Assembly: GCA_903876875.1 (NCBI GenBank)
Contig: CAIRBT010000056.1
Span: 1 to 64,000 of the forward strand
Direction of reading: 5' to 3'
Length of the DNA: 64,000 bases
From: an uncultured Geobacteraceae bacterium
GTDB taxonomy: Bacteria; Desulfobacterota; Desulfuromonadia; Geobacterales; Pseudopelobacteraceae
Shown piece after piece: positions 33,685-42,218 of this stretch. Under the pieces are notes generated by a model that was not told the origin of the DNA, ran no database searches, and saw only the letters and a list, made by a program, of their open reading frames with translations. Position numbers and translations under genes: made by a program. Each line of letters opens with the position of its first letter. Within the stretch, counting starts at the first letter, position 1.

Positions 33685-34431
33685 TTAGTAGACGACAGGA
33701 TCCGGGGAGTCGATCATCGGATTCAGGCGGACGGCCAGTGAGAATAGGTAGGGATAATCGGTTTTCAGATGTTCCATATATCTGACCCATTCCCGGGACA
33801 GATAACCAAATACCCGCTTTATGTCTCCGTTGATATGGTCAATATCACTCTGTGGCATATTATCAAAGGAGTCACGGGCTTCAAGCTCCTCTACCAGATG
33901 GAACACTGACCAAAGCAGATCGGTAAACTCTTCATGCTCAAGAAGGTTTTGGTTTTCCAACAAACTGACCAGAAAACCACGCTTTTCAATCATAAATTTT
34001 TTTAATATCACTTTCTCACAGTGACTCGATTCTATGGTGATGGGGCATTTTTGCAGATATTCCACCGCAGCGTTATAATCCCGCTCCTTCCAGGAACCAT
34101 CCACCCGCAAGTGCCGCTTTAACTCATCACACCCGGAGACATAGACCGAAAGCTCCCTGAGCAGGCGGTTTCCGATTTCACTGAAAAACACGCCGATAAC
34201 CATATTCAGTTTTCTCATGATGGCGTGGCGCTCTCTCTCCTTAAGCACACGCTCAATCATCAGGGTAACAATGATTACGTAAATAGGCAGAAATGCAATA
34301 TTGCCCAGAAACCAGATGGCTAACTCCTTCGCACTTCCCAACAAAAGATAGTCAAGGGAATAAAAGAAAAGCGAGACGGAAAAAAGGGTAGATACCATGA
34401 GTTTCTTATTCAAAATCAGCTTGCGAAGCAC
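33685..34431 (-). CDS. Membrane protein of unknown function
   Basis: 248 aa. Two closely spaced hydrophobic segments at about residues 13-33 and 38-60 are followed by a charged, helical cytoplasmic region of about 185 residues (MIERVLKERERHAIMRKLNMVIGVFFSEIGNRLLREL). No catalytic motif is recognised. It starts about 20 bp after the ABC permease and ends at a strong terminator, so it is the last gene of the pil-linked transcript. A role with the permease or pili is possible by position only. Confidence 0.75.
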   Translation of the reverse strand: MLRKLILNKKLMVSTLFSVSLFFYSLDYLLLGSAKELAIWFLGNIAFLPIYVIIVTLMIERVLKERERHAIMRKLNMVIGVFFSEIGNRLLRELSVYVSGCDELKRHLRVDGSWKERDYNAAVEYLQKCPITIESSHCEKVILKKFMIEKRGFLVSLLENQNLLEHEEFTDLLWSVFHLVEELEARDSFDNMPQSDIDHINGDIKRVFGYLSREWVRYMEHLKTDYPYLFSLAVRLNPMIDSPDPVVY

Positions 34432-34451
34432 GTGAATCCTCCAGAGTGGGA

Positions 34452-35618
34452 TTAATGTTCCCTGAGTGCATCGACAATTTTCAGTCTGCTGGCACGTATG
34501 GCCGGAATGACCCCGCCGACAAAACCCATGACAATCGAAAATATTAATGATTTAATTATAATATCAAAAGTTAAGGTAAAAGAAAAGGCCAGTTCTGAAA
34601 AGGTCTGCCAGTTCATGGTCGAGATGGTGATTAACTGCATGCATGAGGCACCAACAAGACCGCACATGCCACCGAAGAGTCCAAGCAGCAGGGCTTCCAC
34701 CAGAAAGGCCACTAGTACGCTGGAGCGGGGAAAGCCGAGTGCCCTGAGTGTACCGATCTCCCCCACCCTGTTGGCCACAGCAGCGTACATGGTTATCATG
34801 GCACCGATAATGGCACCAATGGAAAATATGATCGTCAGTGAGGTACCAAGTATTCTGAGGAATTTAGCCATCGCTTCCGACTGGTCACGATAATAGGTGG
34901 TTTCCCGCCGCACATCAACCGTCAGTCGGGGGTCGCCATCAAGCGTGGCCTTCACTCCGCCGAAATTGCCCCTGTCACGGAGCCGGAACGTCAGGGATGA
35001 ATAGACTGGACGGCGAAACGCCTGCATCAATTGGGTTGCATCGCCCCATATTTCCGAACTGAAACCGGTGGCTCCGGCATCAAAAACGCCAACCACGGTC
35101 CAGTCACGCATGCCAAAGTGGAGCGTTTCGCCGAGCCCCCCCCCTTTGAAGCGACGTGCAATACTGCTGCCGGCGATAATTTCTGCCGAACCGGGACGGG
35201 GCATTCGCCCTTCACTCAGTACGACCTGGGGACGCAGCTGAAGGGATACGTTCTGAATGCCCCGGATGACCACGTTGGCCGGCTTGTTGCTACCCCGTTT
35301 TGGGAGACTAATCAGCACAACCAACTCCTTGGCCAGCAGCGGTTCGCCGCTTGTTCCGGTGGCAATATCAGGCAGGCTCTCGACAATTGATGCCTGCAGC
35401 CGCTCCACCCCGCTCTGCACCTCGGAATTAGCCCCCTTGCGGGTTATGATAACATTTTCTTCCGAGCCGGTTTCAATGAGGGTTTTCTCCAGACCGGCAG
35501 ACAACATGAGTATTGAGGCAAAGACATAGACAACCAGGGCCATACCGGAGGCGGTTAAAAAGGTTGTTAATCTACGGGTAGACAGATTGCGATAGCTGTA
35601 GGAAAAAGGGAGTATCAT
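34452..35618 (-). CDS. FtsX/MacB-type ABC transporter permease
   Basis: 388 aa. One N-terminal membrane helix (LTTFLTASGMALVVYVFASIL), a large periplasmic domain and three C-terminal helices ending in GGVIPAIRASRLKIVDALREH are the classic MacB/LolCE permease layout. The ORF track starts at 35654, but the ATG at 35618 overlaps the pilS stop (TGATG), giving tight translational coupling, and leaves the usual short N-terminus. No ATP-binding subunit or membrane-fusion protein is encoded nearby, so its partners must lie elsewhere. Confidence 0.9.
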   Translation of the reverse strand: MILPFSYSYRNLSTRRLTTFLTASGMALVVYVFASILMLSAGLEKTLIETGSEENVIITRKGANSEVQSGVERLQASIVESLPDIATGTSGEPLLAKELVVLISLPKRGSNKPANVVIRGIQNVSLQLRPQVVLSEGRMPRPGSAEIIAGSSIARRFKGGGLGETLHFGMRDWTVVGVFDAGATGFSSEIWGDATQLMQAFRRPVYSSLTFRLRDRGNFGGVKATLDGDPRLTVDVRRETTYYRDQSEAMAKFLRILGTSLTIIFSIGAIIGAMITMYAAVANRVGEIGTLRALGFPRSSVLVAFLVEALLLGLFGGMCGLVGASCMQLITISTMNWQTFSELAFSFTLTFDIIIKSLIFSIVMGFVGGVIPAIRASRLKIVDALREH

Positions 35619-37228
35619 CAGGAAAGTACCGGCAGAATTATACTGCATCTGCACCCACCGGAAGCGGGTGATTCGATTGTAAGGGTGCCACCATGGGCTT
35701 CAATGATTCGATAGCTGACGGCCAGCCCTAATCCTGTACCGTTTGCTTTGGTTGTCCAGAATGGTTCAAAGAGATGATGGAGTGCATTATCAGGAATTCC
35801 GGGTCCGCTATCGGTCACACGGATAATCGACATTGACGGTTCAGTAGCATATTCCACCAGAATAGTACCCACCTCCCCGATGGCATCAGCCGCGTTTTGA
35901 AGTATATTGATCAAAACCTGATTCAGCTGCCCGGGATCGGCGGTAACCACCACGGTGTCCGGAACGGAATTTATTAACTGGATATGGCTAAATTTGGGAT
36001 CGTGCCTCAAGAGTATACATTGATCCTCAATATAATGATGAAGCATGAGCGGGGTGAGCTGGGGGGATGCCGGACGGGCATAGCGAAGAAAATCAGATAT
36101 CAACGTATTCAGCCGCTCCGATTCTCTCGTAATGATCGTGAAAAGCCGGGTGTCGTGCCCGCTCTTTTCCGGAGCGGCAGAGAGCAACTGCACCGCTCCG
36201 CAGAGTGCGGCAAGGGGATTGCGAATTTCGTGGGAGAGGCGGGCTGAAAGTTCACCGAGAGCTGCCAGGCGATCGGCTCTTTTCAAAGCATCTTCCATAT
36301 GCCGGAGTGCCGACACATCTCTGAGGTTAATAATATATCCGGAAAACGCGCCATTACGGTCATTAAACCGCGCCACATTACACTCGAGGTTGCGGGTAAC
36401 TCCGTCCTGATTTCGGTAGTTAAACTCGACGTTGGAAACAGGTGCCCCCGAAGTAAGCATATCCGCGAGAGGGGGAAATACCGCTTCAAGCGGCGTATCG
36501 TAGACATCTGCCAAGGACCGCCCGACAATCGACTCCGCATAGGGGTTAAACACCCTGATCCTCCCGGCTATGGTTGTGGTAAGCAGTCCGATTTCGCTGT
36601 GAACCACAATGGCAGAATTGAGCTGGGCAAGTTCAGAGAAATCTATCGAAGAGCGTTGAAGCGCCTCTTCACTTAATTGGGCACGTTCAGCCAGGACACC
36701 GGTGATGAATGCCGTCAGGCCAAAGACGATAAAGTTAAAAGAGATCAGAAAGAATAGCCGTGTGGCATCTATGTGGTGTCCATCCCCCGGGCTCAGACCG
36801 ATCACGGAAAGATAACCGAAATAGTGAAAATCCAGAATCGTGCCATAGAGTATTCCGCAGAGTGAAGCGGTGTAAAGGGACTGACGACGCCCAAGCAACA
36901 TGCCGGCGGTCATGATTGAAAGGAGGTACAGGAAGGAGAAGGGGCTGTGTATCCCACCGGTGAACAAAACCAGCAGTGACACAAACAACAGATCCCAGAT
37001 TACCTGGAGATTGGTGAGAAACTGGGTAGAGGTGATTCTTTTCAGCAGGACCAGCGACACGACAGAAAAAATAAAAGAAGTGCCCATCAAGCGGGTTACT
37101 CCCGATTGATAGTTTTCAAACTGAACGGCCGTATCCCAATAATTGAAAAGCAGTGTCGATACCAGAAAAAGGAATGAGACCACAATCCTGGCATAAATAA
37201 ACAGCCTGAGTCTTCGTTCTGCCCCCAT
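35618..37228 (-). CDS. pilS: PilS-type membrane sensor histidine kinase
   Basis: 536 aa. Six or so membrane helices fill residues 1-180, followed by a PAS domain (HSEIGLLTTTIAGRIRVFNPYAESIVG), HisKA with the phospho-His in LSARLSHEIRNPLAAL, and HATPase (DSGPGIPDNALHHLFEPFWTTKANGTGLGLAV). This layout and the position directly after pilC match PilS, which controls pilin expression with the sigma-54 activator PilR. pilR, normally next, is replaced here by an ABC permease whose start overlaps the pilS stop. Confidence 0.9.
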   Translation of the reverse strand: MGAERRLRLFIYARIVVSFLFLVSTLLFNYWDTAVQFENYQSGVTRLMGTSFIFSVVSLVLLKRITSTQFLTNLQVIWDLLFVSLLVLFTGGIHSPFSFLYLLSIMTAGMLLGRRQSLYTASLCGILYGTILDFHYFGYLSVIGLSPGDGHHIDATRLFFLISFNFIVFGLTAFITGVLAERAQLSEEALQRSSIDFSELAQLNSAIVVHSEIGLLTTTIAGRIRVFNPYAESIVGRSLADVYDTPLEAVFPPLADMLTSGAPVSNVEFNYRNQDGVTRNLECNVARFNDRNGAFSGYIINLRDVSALRHMEDALKRADRLAALGELSARLSHEIRNPLAALCGAVQLLSAAPEKSGHDTRLFTIITRESERLNTLISDFLRYARPASPQLTPLMLHHYIEDQCILLRHDPKFSHIQLINSVPDTVVVTADPGQLNQVLINILQNAADAIGEVGTILVEYATEPSMSIIRVTDSGPGIPDNALHHLFEPFWTTKANGTGLGLAVSYRIIEAHGGTLTIESPASGGCRCSIILPVLS

Positions 37229-37230
37229 AA

Positions 37231-38451
37231 TTAGCCGCCGCCGACCGCACCAGCCAGTTTGAAGATCGGCAGATACATGGCTACGACAAGTCCTCCGACC
37301 ACCACACCGAGAAATACCATCAAAAGTGGCTCCATCATGGCAGTCATGGCACCAACGGCCTCATCGACCTCGTCATCGTAAAAATCGGCAATCTTGTTGA
37401 GCATGGCATCCATGGCTCCGGTCGCTTCACCGACTGAAATCATCTGCACCACCATGGGGGGAAATACGCCACAGGCGGCAAGGGGCTCGGCCATGGTTTT
37501 ACCTTCGGAAATGGCCTGCCGCACGCCGTAAATAGCCTCTTCTACAATCTTGTTGCCGGCTGTTTTCGCGACTATTTCCAAGCCATCCATGATCGGCACC
37601 CCCGAAGCAACCATGGTACCGAGCGTACGGGTAAATTTTGCCACCGAAATTTTCCGGATCAGCGGCCCGGCCACGGGGGCCCGAAGAGCCATCCGATCGA
37701 TATTTTTCTTTCCGGCCGGCGTTGCATAATATTTTTTTATCCCCACATAAATACCATAAAAGCAAGCAAGTATAAGAAGAATATATTTAACCAGGAAGTC
37801 ACTGAGGGCAATAACAAATTTGGTCGGTGCGGGCAATTCACCCCCAAAGTCGGCGAACATTTTGGCAAAGGTCGGGATAACAAATACCAGAATAACACCA
37901 ACGACAAACATCGCTATCGACATGATGGTGATGGGGTAAACCATGGCTCCTTTAATCTGTTTTTTTAACTTCATCGCTTTTTCTATGTAGGCGGCCAGAC
38001 GGGTCAGAATGACATCAAGAATACCGCCAATCTCACCGGCCGCCACCAGGTTAACAAAAAGCTCATCAAATGCTTTCGGGTGCTTGGCCAGGGCATCGGC
38101 AAAGGTGGAACCACTCTCCACGCTTTCCTTCACCTTGTATAACATGCCCTGGAAGGCTTTGTTTTCCTGCTGTCCCGCCAAAATTTCAAGGCATTGGACG
38201 AGGGGAAGACCGGAATCTATCATGGTCGAAAATTGCCGGGTAAAAATAACCAGCTCTTTCTGGTTGACCTTGCCACCACCACCGAAGCCGGGTAACTTGA
38301 GCGAGAACCCCTTCGCTTCGCCCTTTATGGTGATGTTGGTAAAGCCATATTTTTTCAGCTGGGCCTCGACCGCCTCAAGTGTTGGTGCCTCAATAACACC
38401 ATTTTGCGTGGCACCGTTCCGTGAACGACCTTCCCAGTTAAATTTTGCCAT
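37231..38451 (-). CDS. pilC: Type IV pilus inner-membrane platform protein PilC
   Basis: 406 aa. Two T2SSF domains (VIFTRQFSTMIDSGLPLVQCLEIL and KFTRTLGTMVASGVPIMDGLEIVA) alternate with three membrane helices, and the C-terminus ends in a Gly-rich tail (LAGAVGGG). PilC anchors the assembly motor and turns with PilB or PilT. The gene is 20 bp after pilT and 2 bp before pilS. Confidence 0.95.
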   Translation of the reverse strand: MAKFNWEGRSRNGATQNGVIEAPTLEAVEAQLKKYGFTNITIKGEAKGFSLKLPGFGGGGKVNQKELVIFTRQFSTMIDSGLPLVQCLEILAGQQENKAFQGMLYKVKESVESGSTFADALAKHPKAFDELFVNLVAAGEIGGILDVILTRLAAYIEKAMKLKKQIKGAMVYPITIMSIAMFVVGVILVFVIPTFAKMFADFGGELPAPTKFVIALSDFLVKYILLILACFYGIYVGIKKYYATPAGKKNIDRMALRAPVAGPLIRKISVAKFTRTLGTMVASGVPIMDGLEIVAKTAGNKIVEEAIYGVRQAISEGKTMAEPLAACGVFPPMVVQMISVGEATGAMDAMLNKIADFYDDEVDEAVGAMTAMMEPLLMVFLGVVVGGLVVAMYLPIFKLAGAVGGG

Positions 38452-38471
38452 GACGGTTCTCCTCCTTCACA

Positions 38472-39569
38472 TCAGTTCCGTTGTAAACGGCGTTGTAAAA
38501 CAGCAGAGGGATTACTGAGCATCTGTTTCAACTCTTCCGGGTCCTGTGAACGCCCAAGGGCATCTTCAAGGGTTATCATACGTTTTTGCAGCAGGGTATA
38601 TAAGGCCTGATTCATCGTCTGCATGCCGGAGTTTTCCTGACCGATCTGCATCTGTGAATAGATCTGATGAACCTTATCTTCGCGGATCAGGTTTCTGATC
38701 GCCGCATTCGGCACCATTACCTCAAGGGCCAGTGCCCGCCCCTTGGAACCGGACATCGGAATCAGTGATTGGGAGACTACCCCTTCAAGCACAAAGGACA
38801 ACTGAGTCCTGATCTGGGTCTGCTGGTAGGGGGGAAAGACATCGACAATCCTGTTGATCGTCTGGGCACAGGAGTTAGTATGGAGTGTAGCAAGGCAGAG
38901 ATGTCCGGTTTCAGCCAGTGTCAGGGCAGCCTCAATGGTTTCCAGGTCACGTAATTCGCCCACCAGCACCACGTCCGGATCCTGCCGCAGAACGTACCGG
39001 AGCGCATTTTTAAAGCCCTTGGTATCGGCTCCCACTTCCCGCTGATTTATCAGACACCCTTTATGGGGGTGAATATATTCGATGGGATCTTCAATGGTAA
39101 TTATATGTTCACGGCGGTTTATGTTGATATAGTCCACGATGGAGGCTAACGTGGTGGATTTGCCGCTCCCGGTGGGACCGGTTACCAGTATCATGCCACG
39201 GGGACGTGATGCCAGCACCGAGACCACCGGTGGCAGTCCCAGCTCTTCAAACGAGAGGATCTTGTAAGGAATCACCCGGAAGACGCCCGCAACGGCACCC
39301 CGCTGAATAAACAGGTTGCCCCTGAAGCGCGAAAGCCCCTTAACACCGAAGGAAAGATCCAACTCATTATCCTCTTCAAAGCGGTGTTTCTGTGCTTCCG
39401 TAAGCACACTAAAACAGAGTTGCTTGGTATCAACCTGATTCAAGGGGGGAAAATCCATCACTTGCAAATGCCCGTCAACACGCATCTGGGGGGGGGAATG
39501 GGTGGTTATATGAAGGTCTGAGCCCTTCGCTTCCACGAGTATTTTCAATAATTGATGGAGGTTTAACAT
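38472..39569 (-). CDS. pilT: Pilus retraction ATPase PilT
   Basis: 365-aa hexameric ATPase that powers pilus disassembly. Walker A is VTGPTGSGKSTTLAS, the Asp box is PDVVLVGELRD, the His box is LATLHTNSCAQTINR, and the retraction-specific motif AIRNLIRED is fully conserved. It is located between pilB and pilC as in Geobacter-type clusters, where this copy is called pilT4. Confidence 0.96.
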   Translation of the reverse strand: MLNLHQLLKILVEAKGSDLHITTHSPPQMRVDGHLQVMDFPPLNQVDTKQLCFSVLTEAQKHRFEEDNELDLSFGVKGLSRFRGNLFIQRGAVAGVFRVIPYKILSFEELGLPPVVSVLASRPRGMILVTGPTGSGKSTTLASIVDYININRREHIITIEDPIEYIHPHKGCLINQREVGADTKGFKNALRYVLRQDPDVVLVGELRDLETIEAALTLAETGHLCLATLHTNSCAQTINRIVDVFPPYQQTQIRTQLSFVLEGVVSQSLIPMSGSKGRALALEVMVPNAAIRNLIREDKVHQIYSQMQIGQENSGMQTMNQALYTLLQKRMITLEDALGRSQDPEELKQMLSNPSAVLQRRLQRN

Positions 39570-39584
39570 TGTAACTCCCTGAAT

Positions 39585-41291
39585 TTAATCATCAGACGTG
39601 GTTACTCTCAATACTTCTTCAAAAGAGGTTACCCCTTCTTTAAGTTTTGTCAAGCCGGATTGTCGCATCGTTTTGATGCCGATACGAATGGATTCCCGCT
39701 TTATTTCTGCAGTATTGGCACCATTTAGAATCAGTTCCTTAATTTCTTCACGCATCGGCATTACCTGATAGAAACCGACACGCCCTTTATAACCGGTATT
39801 ATTGCAGACGGGGCAACCGGTTCCCCGCATACAAACGAAATCGGCAGCCTCATCGGGGGAAACTCCGGCGCTGATCAGGGACTGAACCGGAATATGTTCA
39901 GGCTCTTTGCACTCGCTACAGACACGACGAGCCAGTCGTTGGGCAGTGATAAGATTGACCGCAGAGGCCACCAGAAAGGGTTCAATACCCATATTCAGCA
40001 ACCGGTTAATGGTTGACGGCGCATCGTTGGTATGGAGCGTTGAAAGTACCATATGGCCGGTCAAAGCGGCCTTGATGGCTATTTCAGCGGTTTCAAAATC
40101 CCGAATTTCCCCGATCATGATGATGTCCGGATCCTGCCGCAGAAAGGAGCGGAGTGCCGCAGAGAAATTGAGGCCGATATCTTCGTGCATCTGTACCTGA
40201 TTGATGCCGGCAAAATTGAATTCGACCGGATCTTCGGCGGTTGAGATATTTTCAGAGACGGTGTTCAGTTCGGCAATGGCTGAATAGAGCGATACTGTTT
40301 TGCCGCTGCCGGTGGGCCCGGTTACCAGAACCATGCCGAACGGTTTGTGTATTTCACGCATGAAGTGGGCCAGAGCTTCCGGTTCATAGCCAAGCTTGGT
40401 CAAGTCAGTCTGCAGATTGCCCTTATCGAGCAGTCGCATGACGATTTTTTCGCCGAACAGCGTCGGAAGGCAGGAGACACGGAAATCCATATCTTTGCCC
40501 CCCCCCAACTTGATTTTGATACGTCCGTCCTGGGGCAGGCGCCGTTCTGCGATATCCAGTTCCGCCATAATCTTGATACGGGAGGTAATGGCATTTTTTA
40601 ACTTGAGCGGCGGCTTCATGATTTCATAGAGCACACCATCAATCCTGAACCGGACCCGAAACATCTTTTCATAGGGCTCAATATGAATGTCGCTGGCTTT
40701 TCTCTTGATGGCATCCTGCAAAATGGCGTTGACCATCTTGACCACCGGCGCATCCTCCGTGGCTCGCTCCAGAAACCCCACATCAACCTGTTCTTCGTCC
40801 CCAACAATCTCAAAGTTTTCCACGTTAAAATTATTCATAACATCGGCCAAAGAAGCCGATTGGTCATAATACCTGTCAATGGAAGCCTTAATATCACGTT
40901 CCGAGGCCACCACCATTTCAATATTGTAGCCGGTCATAAATTTGATATCTTCAATGGCAAACAGATTTGACGGATCACTCACCGCCACCACCAGCGTGGC
41001 ACCTGCCCGGTTAACCGGAATTAACTGATACTTTTGAGCAACGTCGGAAGGGATGATTTTGATGACAGCGGCTTCAACGTCATAATCGGCAAGACTGACA
41101 CTTGGCACGCCGTACTGTTTGGAGAGAAATGAGGTAAGATACTCTTCCGTAAGCATTTTTTTGCTGACAAGAATAGTACCCAGATTGAGCCGACCACCAG
41201 AAAGCCGCTGCTCTTCAAGAGCTTTACCAAGCTGCTCACGGGTAAGAAGATTGTTACTGACAAGAACTTCGCCAAGCCTGTTTGATTGCAT
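39585..41291 (-). CDS. pilB: Pilus assembly ATPase PilB with MshEN domain
   Basis: 568-aa extension ATPase. The N-terminal 130 residues have the repeated MshEN pattern (RLGEVLVSNNLLTREQLGKAL and LGTILVSKKMLTEEYLTSFL), a fold that binds c-di-GMP in related ATPases. Then come Walker A VTGPTGSGKTVSLYS, the Asp box DIIMIGEIRD, STLHTNDAPSTINR, and a four-cysteine zinc site (CSEC and CPVC). It starts 78 bp after aroE. The MshEN domain suggests direct control of pilus extension by the same messenger class as the riboswitch at 7.7 kb. Confidence 0.96.
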   Translation of the reverse strand: MQSNRLGEVLVSNNLLTREQLGKALEEQRLSGGRLNLGTILVSKKMLTEEYLTSFLSKQYGVPSVSLADYDVEAAVIKIIPSDVAQKYQLIPVNRAGATLVVAVSDPSNLFAIEDIKFMTGYNIEMVVASERDIKASIDRYYDQSASLADVMNNFNVENFEIVGDEEQVDVGFLERATEDAPVVKMVNAILQDAIKRKASDIHIEPYEKMFRVRFRIDGVLYEIMKPPLKLKNAITSRIKIMAELDIAERRLPQDGRIKIKLGGGKDMDFRVSCLPTLFGEKIVMRLLDKGNLQTDLTKLGYEPEALAHFMREIHKPFGMVLVTGPTGSGKTVSLYSAIAELNTVSENISTAEDPVEFNFAGINQVQMHEDIGLNFSAALRSFLRQDPDIIMIGEIRDFETAEIAIKAALTGHMVLSTLHTNDAPSTINRLLNMGIEPFLVASAVNLITAQRLARRVCSECKEPEHIPVQSLISAGVSPDEAADFVCMRGTGCPVCNNTGYKGRVGFYQVMPMREEIKELILNGANTAEIKRESIRIGIKTMRQSGLTKLKEGVTSFEEVLRVTTSDD

Positions 41292-41369
41292 GCGTACTCC
41301 ATCGGGTGACTGGCAACCATACTAGGAAATAACCTACAGGAGTGTCAAGTAGTTAATGAGAAATACTGC

Positions 41370-42218
41370 CTAACCAAGTGCCCGCCCCATCACCCCGGAG
41401 GGAGGCTTCACCCCGGTCCAAATTTTAAAGGCCCGCTCCCCTTGCGCTACCAGCATACCAAGCCCATTAACCGCCGCTAAACCAAGTCGGGAAGCGTCAC
41501 TGACCAGTGGCGTGGCACAAGCACTGTACACCATATCATACACCTTGGCGGACGGTGACAGAACGGAAAGATCCAGTTGTGCAAAGCGCTCCCCCCTCAT
41601 ACCGACAGAAGTGGTATTCAGCAGCAATGCGGTTGAAGCGGAAAGTTCACACCCCATACCTTCAGAAATAACCGATGAAAAAACGGTGTCGGGAAAACGA
41701 TCCTGCATATCGGCACATAACCGCTCGGCATTATCCCGCGAGCGATTCACCAGAGTGATCTGTCTGGCTCCGGTTCGGCAAAGTGCCGCGACAGCCCCAC
41801 GGGCAGCACCACCGGCTCCCAATACGACAATCAGCCCATCGCCGGGCGTAAAATCAAGATCAACAGCAAGTGCGTCAACCAGACCATCCCCGTCAGTATT
41901 ATGGCCAATGAGGAGCGACCCACATACCTGAACCGTATTGACCGCACCTGCCGCCACAGCACTTTCTTCCAGTCGGTCAAGAAACGGGATGATCGCTGTC
42001 TTATGGGGAATGGTCACATTGAAACCGGCAACCCCCAGAGCCCGCAGTCCGGCAACCGCCACTCCAAGACTTTCAGGGCTTACCGCGAACGGAACATAGA
42101 CATAGTCCAGATTGCAGGCAGCAAAGGCGGCGTTCTGCATAACGGGTGATTTGGAATGCCGAATCGGGTCACCAAGTATGGCAACCATTGCGGTGGTACC
42201 TTTTACATTGGTATTCAT
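41370..42218 (-). CDS. aroE: Shikimate dehydrogenase
   Basis: 282-aa NADPH-dependent enzyme that reduces 3-dehydroshikimate to shikimate in aromatic amino acid synthesis. The substrate motif is GDPIRHSKSPVMQNAAF, the catalytic lysine lies in FNVTIPHKTAI, and the Rossmann loop is VLGAGGAARGAV with the NRS segment after it. It directly abuts the DUF2723 gene (no gap) and lies just upstream of pilB, the same aroE-pilB junction I recall from Geobacter genomes. Confidence 0.96.
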   Translation of the reverse strand: MNTNVKGTTAMVAILGDPIRHSKSPVMQNAAFAACNLDYVYVPFAVSPESLGVAVAGLRALGVAGFNVTIPHKTAIIPFLDRLEESAVAAGAVNTVQVCGSLLIGHNTDGDGLVDALAVDLDFTPGDGLIVVLGAGGAARGAVAALCRTGARQITLVNRSRDNAERLCADMQDRFPDTVFSSVISEGMGCELSASTALLLNTTSVGMRGERFAQLDLSVLSPSAKVYDMVYSACATPLVSDASRLGLAAVNGLGMLVAQGERAFKIWTGVKPPSGVMGRALG

